This document shows, one piece after another, positions 44,366-51,688 of a DNA stretch of 54,479 bases (position 1 is its first letter; the number at the start of each line of letters is the position of its first letter). Where the stretch lies: positions 1-54,479 of the forward strand of contig JAUMVX010000013.1 of the NCBI GenBank assembly GCA_030529945.1, in the 5' to 3' direction. The notes beneath the pieces are model-generated. The model had not been told where the DNA came from and searched no databases. It worked only from the letters and a program-made list of their open reading frames with translations. The DNA is from Bacteroidia bacterium. GTDB lineage: Bacteria > Bacteroidota > Bacteroidia > Bacteroidales > UBA932. Made by a program: the position numbers and the translations under genes.

Positions 44366-44566
44366 TTATCTATGTGTTTGTTCACGGCCTGCGGCATTTC
44401 TCCAAGTTAACATATATAGGCGGTAATCACGTAGCATCTTTCGGTTTACATCATCATAATGGTCATCCTCCACTACATACTTGATTGCCTGACGAGCAAT
44501 CGGGTTGTACCGGACGCTGAAAGCAGACCGAAAAATAGGAATATTCTTCTTTTTGATTATATTTGT
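44366..44566 (-). pseudogene. Unidentified protein fragment
   Basis: Protein-like minus-strand frame without a start codon: FSVRYNPIARQAIKYVVEDD, then HYDDVNRKMLRDYRLYMLTW. Composition looks like real coding sequence, but I do not recognise the family. It is cut off by the GH3 promoter. Rest of the 338-base gap 44289-44626 holds only promoter elements. Confidence 0.35.
44559..44566 (+). promoter_or_regulatory. GH3 operon -7 promoter box
   Basis: TATATTTG, 61 bases before the ATG. Confidence 0.55.
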
Positions 44567-44578
44567 GACTTGAACCGA

Positions 44579-44609
44579 ACCTGCGGAACGCGGATAATCC
44601 TGCGGAACG
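44579..44609. repeat. Direct repeat in the GH3 leader
   Basis: CCTGCGGAACGC at 44579-44590 and 44598-44609, 19 bases apart (about two helical turns), in the 5' leader. Possible regulator or processing site. Confidence 0.5.
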
Positions 44610-44626
44610 CATAAAAAATATGAAAG

Positions 44627-46324
44627 ATGGGTACTAAAAACAAACTCGTCGCCAACACTTTGCTTGGCCTGGCCGGAGGCATACAGTATCTCCAGCTCAA
44701 GAAAGCCTGCAAACAGCCGCGCAAAACCACTGCCAACACCCTTCGTCAGATTCTGGAATACGCCAAGGACACCGTCTATGGGAAGGAACACCATTTCGCC
44801 GAGATTCTCGGCGCCGCTGATGACGAACAGCTCTTCCGTCTGTGGCAGCAGAACGTCAAACTGAATGATTACGAAGATTTCCGTCCGTATGTGGAAAGAC
44901 ACAAGCACGGCGAGAGCGACATCCTCTTCCCGGGCAAGCCTGTCCTTTACGCAACCACCTCCGGAACCACCTCCGAGCCCAAATGGATTCCGATCACCGA
45001 GCGTTATCTGAAGACCATTTACGGCAAGATGACGAAGGTCTGGCTCTTCAACTTCATAAAGAACCGCCCTAACGTCTTCGGAGGGAAGATTCTGTCCATC
45101 GTGGGCAAGGTGGTCGAGGGCTATGCGCCGGACGGGACCGTATTCGGATCCGTGTCGGGCGTCACCCAGCGCGACTGTCCAGGCTTCGTGAAGGCTCTGT
45201 ATTCGAACCCGCAGTGCGTCTATACCATCGCGGACTACAACGCCCGCTATTATGTGCTGATGCGTATGGGCATCGAGCAGGACGTCACCCTCATCGTCAC
45301 CGCGAACCCTTCCACCATCATAGAGCTGCAGAACAATGTGAACCGCTTCTATGACGAGTATGTGACTGATATCGAGAACGGTACGATTTCGGACAAGATT
45401 AAGCTCGACACAGCCGTGAGGAAGGAGCTCGAAGCCTGCGTGAAGCCTAACCCGAAAAGGGCTGCGGAGCTTCGCGCTCTCAAGGCGAAATACGGAGACA
45501 AGGTGCTTCCTAAGCACTACTGGCCGAATATGCAGCTGCTGAACACCTGGAAGTGCGGAAACACCAGAGTCTATCTCGACAAGTTCAAGGACTCCTTCCC
45601 GGAGGGTATGCTCCATCAGGAATTCGGCTACTTCTCCTCCGAGTGCCGTTTCGGCCTCGTTCTCGACGACACGCTGAACACCGTCCTCTTCCCTCACTTC
45701 CATTACTATGAGTTCGTCGCCGAGGAGGAAATGGACAGCCCGAACCCGAAGTACCTGCAGATAGACGAGCTTATCGACGGCAAGCGCTATGTCCCTTACG
45801 TGACCACCTTCGCCGGCCTGTACCGCTACAATATGAATGACCTCATCGAGGCGGGGCCGAAGTTCGGGAACACCCCTACCGTCCATCTCATCCAGAAGAT
45901 AAACGGCATCGTGACCATCACCGGAGAAAAACTCCACGAGCGTCAGTTCATCGATGCAGTGCACAAGGCTGAAGAGGAGACCGGTATGAAGACCCGTTTC
46001 TTCATAGGCTTCGCAGACCTGGACATCTCCGCATACCACTTCTATTATGAGTTCGCGGACCGGAGCACGACTCAGGCCGCGGCGGAGGAGTTCACCAAGG
46101 CAGTGGACAAGTACCTGCGCAAGGAAAATGTCGAGTATGTAGCGAAAAGAGACTCCCTGCGCCTGAAAGACCCTGTGACTCACCGGCTTATCCCCGAGTC
46201 CTTCGAGACGTTCAAGGCTCGCTGCATAGCCGAGGGTTCCCGCGATGGCCAGTTCAAGCTGAACATACTGCTCCAGGACGAGAAGCGTCACGCCAAGTTC
46301 AGAGAACTGGTGGTAAAAGACTGA
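44627..46324 (+). CDS. GH3-family acyl-acid-amido synthetase
   Basis: 565 aa. Member of the GH3 fold (first known from plant auxin conjugation): activates a carboxylic acid with ATP and joins it to an amine. ATP motif YATTSGTTSEPKWIPIT (~108-125), later TTFAGLYRYNMNDLIE and IVTITGEKLHERQFIDAVHKAE. The acid and amine used by bacterial members are unknown. First gene of a tight operon with a HAD phosphatase and a PlsC-type acyltransferase, suggesting a lipid amide pathway. Confidence 0.88.
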   Translation: MGTKNKLVANTLLGLAGGIQYLQLKKACKQPRKTTANTLRQILEYAKDTVYGKEHHFAEILGAADDEQLFRLWQQNVKLNDYEDFRPYVERHKHGESDILFPGKPVLYATTSGTTSEPKWIPITERYLKTIYGKMTKVWLFNFIKNRPNVFGGKILSIVGKVVEGYAPDGTVFGSVSGVTQRDCPGFVKALYSNPQCVYTIADYNARYYVLMRMGIEQDVTLIVTANPSTIIELQNNVNRFYDEYVTDIENGTISDKIKLDTAVRKELEACVKPNPKRAAELRALKAKYGDKVLPKHYWPNMQLLNTWKCGNTRVYLDKFKDSFPEGMLHQEFGYFSSECRFGLVLDDTLNTVLFPHFHYYEFVAEEEMDSPNPKYLQIDELIDGKRYVPYVTTFAGLYRYNMNDLIEAGPKFGNTPTVHLIQKINGIVTITGEKLHERQFIDAVHKAEEETGMKTRFFIGFADLDISAYHFYYEFADRSTTQAAAEEFTKAVDKYLRKENVEYVAKRDSLRLKDPVTHRLIPESFETFKARCIAEGSRDGQFKLNILLQDEKRHAKFRELVVKD

Positions 46325-46331
46325 TGCCGTT

Positions 46332-47084
46332 ATGCTTAGAGCCGTGATATTCGATCTCGACGGGACTCTCTACGAGTCTCGCCGGTTTCCTTTGCGGCTC
46401 ATCCTTTCCGACCCGCTGCACATAAGCTACCTCGGAGCAGAAAGAAAAGCCCGCAAACAGCTTCGTGACAGACATTTCGCCAGTATGCACGATTACTATG
46501 AAGCCCTGTTCTCCACTATGGGGAAAGGCTCCGGGAAACGTGCGCTCAAATCCCGCGAATGGTTCTACAGCCGCTATATGCCTAATCAGGTGCGCATCAT
46601 ACGCGACAGTTTCGGCGCACGCGAAGGGGTGAAGGGAATGCTGCGGCAGCTGCGCGACAGGGGTTACAGAATAGCCCTGCTATCGGACTACAGCTTCGTC
46701 CAGGAAAAGCTCGCCGCCTGCGGACTTTCAGCTTCAGACTTCGACGCCGTATGGGAAAGCCCGGCGCTCGGAGGTCTCAAACCGCTCCGCGAAGTGTTCC
46801 TGAAAGCGTGCGAGGCATTGTGCGTGCAGCCCGGCGAAGCCTTGATGGTCGGAGACAAAGCCGACACGGACGGAGGAGCATTGGCCGCAGGCCTCAGCTT
46901 CATCCGCATCGCGAGCAGCGAAAAGTCTCGCGCGAGTTCCTCTCCGGCGGAGCTTTCTCCCGGTCCTCGCTTCGCTCGTCCAATCGAACCCCTCGCATCT
47001 GCCACGATGCTCTGGAGCGAGTTTCTGCGTTACTGCGACTCTCTTCCGGCGCTCTCCGCGCGGAAGGTTCCGATCAATTTCTGA
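46332..47084 (+). CDS. HAD-family hydrolase
   Basis: 250 aa. Motif I IFDLDGTLYES (nucleophile Asp), helical cap, motif II LLSDY, motif III Lys in GGLKP, motif IV GDKADTDGGAL. Likely a small-molecule phosphatase; substrate unknown. Seven bases after the GH3 stop and three before the acyltransferase. C-terminal ~40 residues are Ser/Ala/Pro rich and poorly conserved looking. Confidence 0.85.
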   Translation: MLRAVIFDLDGTLYESRRFPLRLILSDPLHISYLGAERKARKQLRDRHFASMHDYYEALFSTMGKGSGKRALKSREWFYSRYMPNQVRIIRDSFGAREGVKGMLRQLRDRGYRIALLSDYSFVQEKLAACGLSASDFDAVWESPALGGLKPLREVFLKACEALCVQPGEALMVGDKADTDGGALAAGLSFIRIASSEKSRASSSPAELSPGPRFARPIEPLASATMLWSEFLRYCDSLPALSARKVPINF

Positions 47085-47087
47085 AAT

Positions 47088-47942
47088 ATGGGCAAAGGCG
47101 TCGATAATCTGAAATATCGCCAGATGCAGGTGCAGCCGGGCGTGTACCTGCCTGACATTGACATCGAATATCCTGAAGAGGATCCTGAGAAGAAAATCGC
47201 CCCCGTGCGGTATAATGGACGACAAGTGGTTCTGGATGAAACGTTTCCGTATCGCGACGAATCCTTCCATTCGCGGCTTCATCATCTGCTGAACCGTCTG
47301 ATGCTCGTCTGTCTGGTGAGCTGGCTGAACCGCCTGCGCTACGGGCTGAAGATCGAGGGCAAGGAGAATCTCAAGAAGTATCGGGAACGTTTCGCTGACG
47401 GGGCGATGACGGTGTGCAATCACGTCTATCGCTGGGATATGGCCTGCGTGCTGGCCGCTACGGGCTACAGGACCACCTGGTTTCCCATCTATGGCGACCA
47501 TATGAGGGGGAAGGATATGTGGTTTATGCGTTACCTGGGAGGTGTGCCCGTGCCCGAGACACGCGGCGGTATGCGTCCGTTCTCGGAAGCCTTCGATGAG
47601 TATCACCGGCGGAAGGATTGGCTTCATTTCTTCCCGGAGTCGTGCAGCTGGAAATTCTACGCTCCCATACGTCCCTTTAAGAAAGGAGCCTTCACTATGG
47701 CTTACAAGTACGGTCTGCCCGTGATTCCTATGGTGCTTTCCTATCGCCCGCGCACAGGCATCCATCGGCTTTTCGACAAGAAGGAGATTCCGCTCGTGAC
47801 CCTGCACGTGGGAACTCCGGTTTTTCCGGACCTCACGAAAAATGTCAAGGAAGAATCGCACCGCCTGCTCACCGAGGCTCACGCGCAGATGGTGCGGATG
47901 GCAGGCATCCTGAAGAACCCTTGGCCGGACTGCGCCCGGTGA
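47088..47942 (+). CDS. PlsC-like acyltransferase
   Basis: 284 aa. HxxxxD motif NHVYRWDM (~108), YRTTWFPIYGDHMRG, GGVPVPETRGGMRPF and FPESCSWKFYAPIRPFKKGA, equivalent to the FPEGTRS block of glycerophosphate acyltransferases. Attaches an acyl chain to a lipid precursor at the inner membrane. Third gene of the operon. Confidence 0.85.
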   Translation: MGKGVDNLKYRQMQVQPGVYLPDIDIEYPEEDPEKKIAPVRYNGRQVVLDETFPYRDESFHSRLHHLLNRLMLVCLVSWLNRLRYGLKIEGKENLKKYRERFADGAMTVCNHVYRWDMACVLAATGYRTTWFPIYGDHMRGKDMWFMRYLGGVPVPETRGGMRPFSEAFDEYHRRKDWLHFFPESCSWKFYAPIRPFKKGAFTMAYKYGLPVIPMVLSYRPRTGIHRLFDKKEIPLVTLHVGTPVFPDLTKNVKEESHRLLTEAHAQMVRMAGILKNPWPDCAR

Positions 47943-47948
47943 CTGAGG

Positions 47949-48107
47949 GTGCCGGGCTGCCCCGGCATCACCGCCAAGACCTTCTTCCAGTTCGCCAAAG
48001 ACTCCGGCATCCCGCCCCCTTCCGCCGACCGCTATGTCAAGAAATGTGTCGAGGAAGGTAAACTCGAGAAAGTCGAGCGCGGGAATTATAGGAAGAGGAG
48101 GGAATGA
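47949..48107 (+). pseudogene. Winged-helix C-terminal fragment
   Basis: In the same frame, directly after the acyltransferase stop, about 50 codons read FFQFAKDSGIPPPSADRYVK and KCVEEGKLEKVERGNYRKR before TGA. This matches the C-terminal winged helix seen in DUF3987/primase-type proteins of mobile elements. No full gene is present; probably a relic. The remaining 48108-48251 holds no gene or clear promoter. Confidence 0.5.
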
Positions 48108-48251
48108 TATTATTGTATTACTATTTAAGGTTTCCCTCAAACTGCGTTATAATGGGACGGGTATCTCGGTTGTGAGATAAAACTTTCAACGTTCTTGCAA
48201 GTATCCGGCTGGTGTCGCGTCATAGCAAGTAGACAACAAAACCAAACGGAT

Positions 48252-49037
48252 ATGCGACACACATTCATTATCATTGCAGCGGCCCTGCTTGCCCTGACAA
48301 GCTGCGGAAACCATTCCGCATCACGGCTGATTTACCCGCCCTACTTCGAGCAGAAAGCCGGTCTCCCCGGCTCTCTTGACAGTCTTGCATTCTACGAGGC
48401 CAATCATTACGATTATGCCTCCTGGCTCTTGAAGCATCCGGAGACGCTGCTTCACAGTCCTGTCGAATATAGCGACAGTCCATATCATTGCTACACGACT
48501 AGCGCTGATAGAAAGTTCCGTGTCTACTCAGTTCTCGACCAGAATCGTATGTCAGACACCTATGCCTACAACATCATCCAGTACACCACTTCGGACCAAT
48601 TCGACGATGTCAGCCTCTCCGTGGAAACCTTAAGTCGCGACATCATACAGCAGATAGGCATGATTAGCATAGGTGCAAAGACATATTATCTTCCTATCAC
48701 CAACCTCTATGTATTCCATCAGGGCGAATACTTCCGCTGCTCTATCAGTGCCTTCTCCGTAACGGAAAACCATCTTCTCAAAAAAGAGAAGCTCTTCCTA
48801 ACCCGCGATGGCCGATATCTGGACACCATAGATGTAGAATGGGATGATAATGGCGGCACTTTGAGCAATGATGACTTGTTCGGAATACGGCTTGACAGCA
48901 TGTTCAACACTCATGAGGTTCAAATTCAAGTTATTGATGGAGTCACCGGCGAAGCACTGAACAGGACCCTCTCGTACAAATGGGATGGCCGATATTTCAA
49001 GTATTCCGGCAAATCATATGTTGTCCCTGCAAATTAG
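48252..49037 (+). CDS. Lipoprotein of the BrxL-like operon
   Basis: 261 aa from ATG 48252 (MRHTFIII); the frame reaches back to 48195 without a signal. Lipobox LTSC, lipid Cys18. The mature part is beta-rich, with Tyr/Asp/Ser abundance and blocks such as LSVETLSRDIIQQIGMISIG and YKWDGRYFKYSGKSYVVPA. No family recognised. First gene of a four-gene unit; next start is nine bases on. Confidence 0.75.
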   Translation: MRHTFIIIAAALLALTSCGNHSASRLIYPPYFEQKAGLPGSLDSLAFYEANHYDYASWLLKHPETLLHSPVEYSDSPYHCYTTSADRKFRVYSVLDQNRMSDTYAYNIIQYTTSDQFDDVSLSVETLSRDIIQQIGMISIGAKTYYLPITNLYVFHQGEYFRCSISAFSVTENHLLKKEKLFLTRDGRYLDTIDVEWDDNGGTLSNDDLFGIRLDSMFNTHEVQIQVIDGVTGEALNRTLSYKWDGRYFKYSGKSYVVPAN

Positions 49038-49046
49038 GAGACGGCC

Positions 49047-49520
49047 ATGGAATGGTTACGAAACATATGGGAGGCTATCCTGGAGTGCATTCGCAAGGCT
49101 TGTGACAGGCTTCTTGACATACTGGAGGCTCGCTGCCAGGAAAAGGATGTCATCAAGGTTGGCTCATCGGAGTACACGGTTACACGCATATTTCCGTGGA
49201 AATACCGCGTAACCATTCGGAATGGCCAGACTCGGATACTTGACATTAAACACGCATGGGACATTACCGAGATAATTAAAGAGGCCATAATAGACCGCAA
49301 TAAGGCCACTGTCCATAAAACAATAACCATAAGCGGGCAAAAAACCAAAGCGGACAAGGTAAAGCAAACTCCTATAGAGGAGAGGCAAGCGGATGTTAAA
49401 AAGCCCCTCAAAAGAATTACCCGGCTTGTCAATCCGGTGCAAAAACAAAAAGAGGACTCGAAACCCGAACAACCTACATATACTCCAATAGCAGGAGCAG
49501 TTATAGATAATTCATTTTAA
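49047..49520 (+). CDS. Small basic protein of the BrxL-like operon
   Basis: 157 aa. N-terminal amphipathic helix (MEWLRNIWEAILECIRKACD), a small beta segment (KVGSSEYTVTRIFPWKYRVTI), then a long Lys/Gln/Pro-rich, probably disordered tail. No family recognised. Between lipoprotein and AAA+ genes (gaps of 9 and 11 bases), so it may link the cytoplasmic ATPase to the membrane; that is a guess. Confidence 0.65.
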   Translation: MEWLRNIWEAILECIRKACDRLLDILEARCQEKDVIKVGSSEYTVTRIFPWKYRVTIRNGQTRILDIKHAWDITEIIKEAIIDRNKATVHKTITISGQKTKADKVKQTPIEERQADVKKPLKRITRLVNPVQKQKEDSKPEQPTYTPIAGAVIDNSF

Positions 49521-49531
49521 ATCACAAGAAT

Positions 49532-51091
49532 ATGGAAATCAGTAACAAGATTAGGGAAACTTTCCCCCAACTATCTACACTTCAAGACCAGACAAGAGCC
49601 AATCTCTTTGCCGGGAGGGACCTGCCTGGATTCGTGCAGGCCTATCTTCTGATGAGGTTCACTGTAGCCGACACCGGTGTCATCGATGAGGAAGGGCTTA
49701 AGGAATACCTTGCCACAAAGATGACCAATGACGGCGGCCTTGTCCGTAGCAAACTACTGTCAGGCGAAAAGGTCAACCTTACCTGTCGATTCTATGTCAA
49801 GAGCGACCTACAGGAGGGTATGACCGCTTTCACAGTTTCAGACATCGAACTCGGGGCGAATGCATACATCCTCCAATCCATTGTCGATGAAAACAAGGAC
49901 AATCTTTGCGATGGCGAAAATTGGGGCAACATAACAATGGAATATGTTCAGCCGGAAGGGAGGCGCAAAGGCTATGTCAATATGATATCATATCGTCCTT
50001 TCCGTCCGCTCGCAGTTGATTTGGACTATTACGCGAAGGCACGTCAGGCTTTCTCAACAATGGAATGGATTGATGCTCTCGTTGCTTCAATGGGCTATAA
50101 TCCCGATGTTTTCGAGGGCGGGGATGAAGAAGATACTACCGGAAAGAAAATAGAATTCTGCTCCCGTCTTCTCATTGCGACAGAGCCCCGTGTCAACATT
50201 ATTGAACTCGGCCCCAAGGGTACCGGAAAGTCCTACTTCTACAATAACAACAGCAAATACCTGTGGCTTCATGTCAATGGAGGTACTACACGCGCAGAAA
50301 TGTTCTACAACCGCTTGACAAGGCAGTACGGCCCACTCAAAACGCATGACGGTCTGGGCATAGATGAAGTGACCACCTTTGACATCAAGGATAATGAAGT
50401 GCGTTCCATACTCAAAGGCTACCTTGAGGCTGGCAAGGCAGCGATTGGAAAAGTTACATTCGCATCAAATTGCGGTATCTGTCTCCTTGGGAATATCCCT
50501 CTTTCAGAGCAGCTGCTGCCCTATGGCACAGATTACTATCGCTATCTGCCCGGCATTTTCCGAGAGTCTGCCCTGATGGACCGCTTCCATGGCTTTATTC
50601 AAGGATGGGAGATACCCCGGCTTTCAGTCGGTAGTATATATACCGGCTGGGCCATCAACATGGAGTATCTGTCCGAAATTATCCATTCGCTCCGTACCTG
50701 CCCCGAATATGGGAAGATCTTTGATGAATTGGTTTCTTACGACCCCTCAGCAGATCTCCGCGATGTTAAGGCCGTAAAGAAGCTTGCCACTGCGTACACC
50801 AAACTCTTTTTCCCTCACATCAAGACTCTTGATGGCCTCTCCGAAAGCGAAAAGCAGGAGTTTATGGATGCCTATCAGAAGTATTGCCTCGCTCCCGCTA
50901 TAGAAAAGCGAGGAATCATACGCGAGCAGTGCCACCTGCTCGATAAGGAGTACAAACTTGAAATGCCCGAGTTTTATATCTCCTGTCCCGTCGAAGCCGA
51001 TAGCCCTGACGATGATGCGGTCAGCCATAAGGAATTTTCCATTGTCGACGAACCCGAGAATCTGTCCAAGGATGAAGCCACGAACAATTAA
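49532..51091 (+). CDS. BrxL-like AAA+ ATPase lacking the Lon domain
   Basis: 519 aa. Matches the ATPase core of the BrxL/TIGR02688 family: Walker A ELGPKGTGKSYFY (225-237), VNGGTTRAEMFYN (248-260), Walker B LGIDEVTTF (275-283), sensor-1 CLLGNIPL (317-324), arginine-finger block LMDRFHGFIQGWEIPRLS (348-365) and the post-ATPase helices (RDVKAVKKLATAYTKLFFP, 410-428). BrxL of BREX phage defence is ~680 aa and ends in a Lon-protease-like domain; here the chain ends after the helical part with an acidic tail. No other BREX gene is nearby. Confidence 0.8.
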   Translation: MEISNKIRETFPQLSTLQDQTRANLFAGRDLPGFVQAYLLMRFTVADTGVIDEEGLKEYLATKMTNDGGLVRSKLLSGEKVNLTCRFYVKSDLQEGMTAFTVSDIELGANAYILQSIVDENKDNLCDGENWGNITMEYVQPEGRRKGYVNMISYRPFRPLAVDLDYYAKARQAFSTMEWIDALVASMGYNPDVFEGGDEEDTTGKKIEFCSRLLIATEPRVNIIELGPKGTGKSYFYNNNSKYLWLHVNGGTTRAEMFYNRLTRQYGPLKTHDGLGIDEVTTFDIKDNEVRSILKGYLEAGKAAIGKVTFASNCGICLLGNIPLSEQLLPYGTDYYRYLPGIFRESALMDRFHGFIQGWEIPRLSVGSIYTGWAINMEYLSEIIHSLRTCPEYGKIFDELVSYDPSADLRDVKAVKKLATAYTKLFFPHIKTLDGLSESEKQEFMDAYQKYCLAPAIEKRGIIREQCHLLDKEYKLEMPEFYISCPVEADSPDDDAVSHKEFSIVDEPENLSKDEATNN

Positions 51092-51105
51092 TTTCTATAC
51101 GCATC

Positions 51106-51636
51106 ATGAAAAAGTTACTAAAAGTCTTGCTTATCAAGGTCCCCGTGTGGTTCTTGATACTTAGTGCCGCTGCCACTTTCGCCTATAAGTGGGTGCCGGT
51201 CAAATACACTCCTCTCATGGCTCAGCGAGCCATCGAGAACATGGACGACATCAGCTATAGCCGCAGCCAGAAATGGCTACCGATAGACAAACTTTCTTTC
51301 TCCGCCAAGCAGGTAATGCTTGAGAGGGATGCCGCCGAGGATTTCAACCTAATTTTTGATAAAGCCGTGCAGTATGCTTTTATGCTGGACACCAAAGACA
51401 ATGTGCTCCACAAGTTCATCGGGAAATGGTTCTCATTCTTGGTTCAGAATCTCTGGAGTCTGGAGCGCACCATGGAGGTCTATCTGAATGTCACAGAGAT
51501 GGGCCTGGGAATCTATGGCATTGAGGCAGCTTCGGAGTACTATTACGGCAAAGGAGCAGATAGGCTCACAAAGTCCGAAACGGCAAGGCTGATTACCTAT
51601 AGCAACCGTTTGCTAGCCGAAAAACGACAGAAGTAA
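51106..51636 (+). CDS. Transglycosylase-like (MtgA/GT51) protein without catalytic motifs
   Basis: 176 aa. One N-terminal membrane helix (~8-27), then MtgA-like VPVKYTPLMAQRAIENM, WLPIDKLSFSAKQVML, and a C-terminal half close to GT51 enzymes (LVQNLWSLERTMEVYLNVTE, then GIYGIEAASEYYYGKGADRL). The catalytic EDxxFxxHxG is altered to RDAAEDF and the GGSTITQQ block is missing by a deletion. It is ~65 residues shorter than MtgA. Likely a binding or sensing derivative. 14 bases after the BrxL-like gene. Confidence 0.75.
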   Translation: MKKLLKVLLIKVPVWFLILSAAATFAYKWVPVKYTPLMAQRAIENMDDISYSRSQKWLPIDKLSFSAKQVMLERDAAEDFNLIFDKAVQYAFMLDTKDNVLHKFIGKWFSFLVQNLWSLERTMEVYLNVTEMGLGIYGIEAASEYYYGKGADRLTKSETARLITYSNRLLAEKRQK

Positions 51637-51658
51637 CGGTAATAAATAAACAAATTGC

Positions 51659-51666
51659 TAATTTTG
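51659..51666 (+). promoter_or_regulatory. -7 box for the FN3-like lipoprotein
   Basis: TAATTTTG, 23 bases before ATG 51689. Suggests a transcription unit separate from the BrxL-like operon. Confidence 0.5.
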
Positions 51667-51688
51667 TTATTTGTAAAGACCTGCATAT

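Noticed and set aside
42056-44570. Integrative element with att sites at tRNA-Gly
   Set aside because: The tRNA is complete, but no integrase and no second copy of its 3' end was found.
44570-46291. Long minus-strand frame opposite GH3
   Set aside because: Only its last ~65 codons, outside GH3, look protein-like; the rest is antisense shadow.
46734-48140. 468-codon minus-strand frame over HAD and PlsC genes
   Set aside because: Antisense to two genes with clear catalytic motifs.
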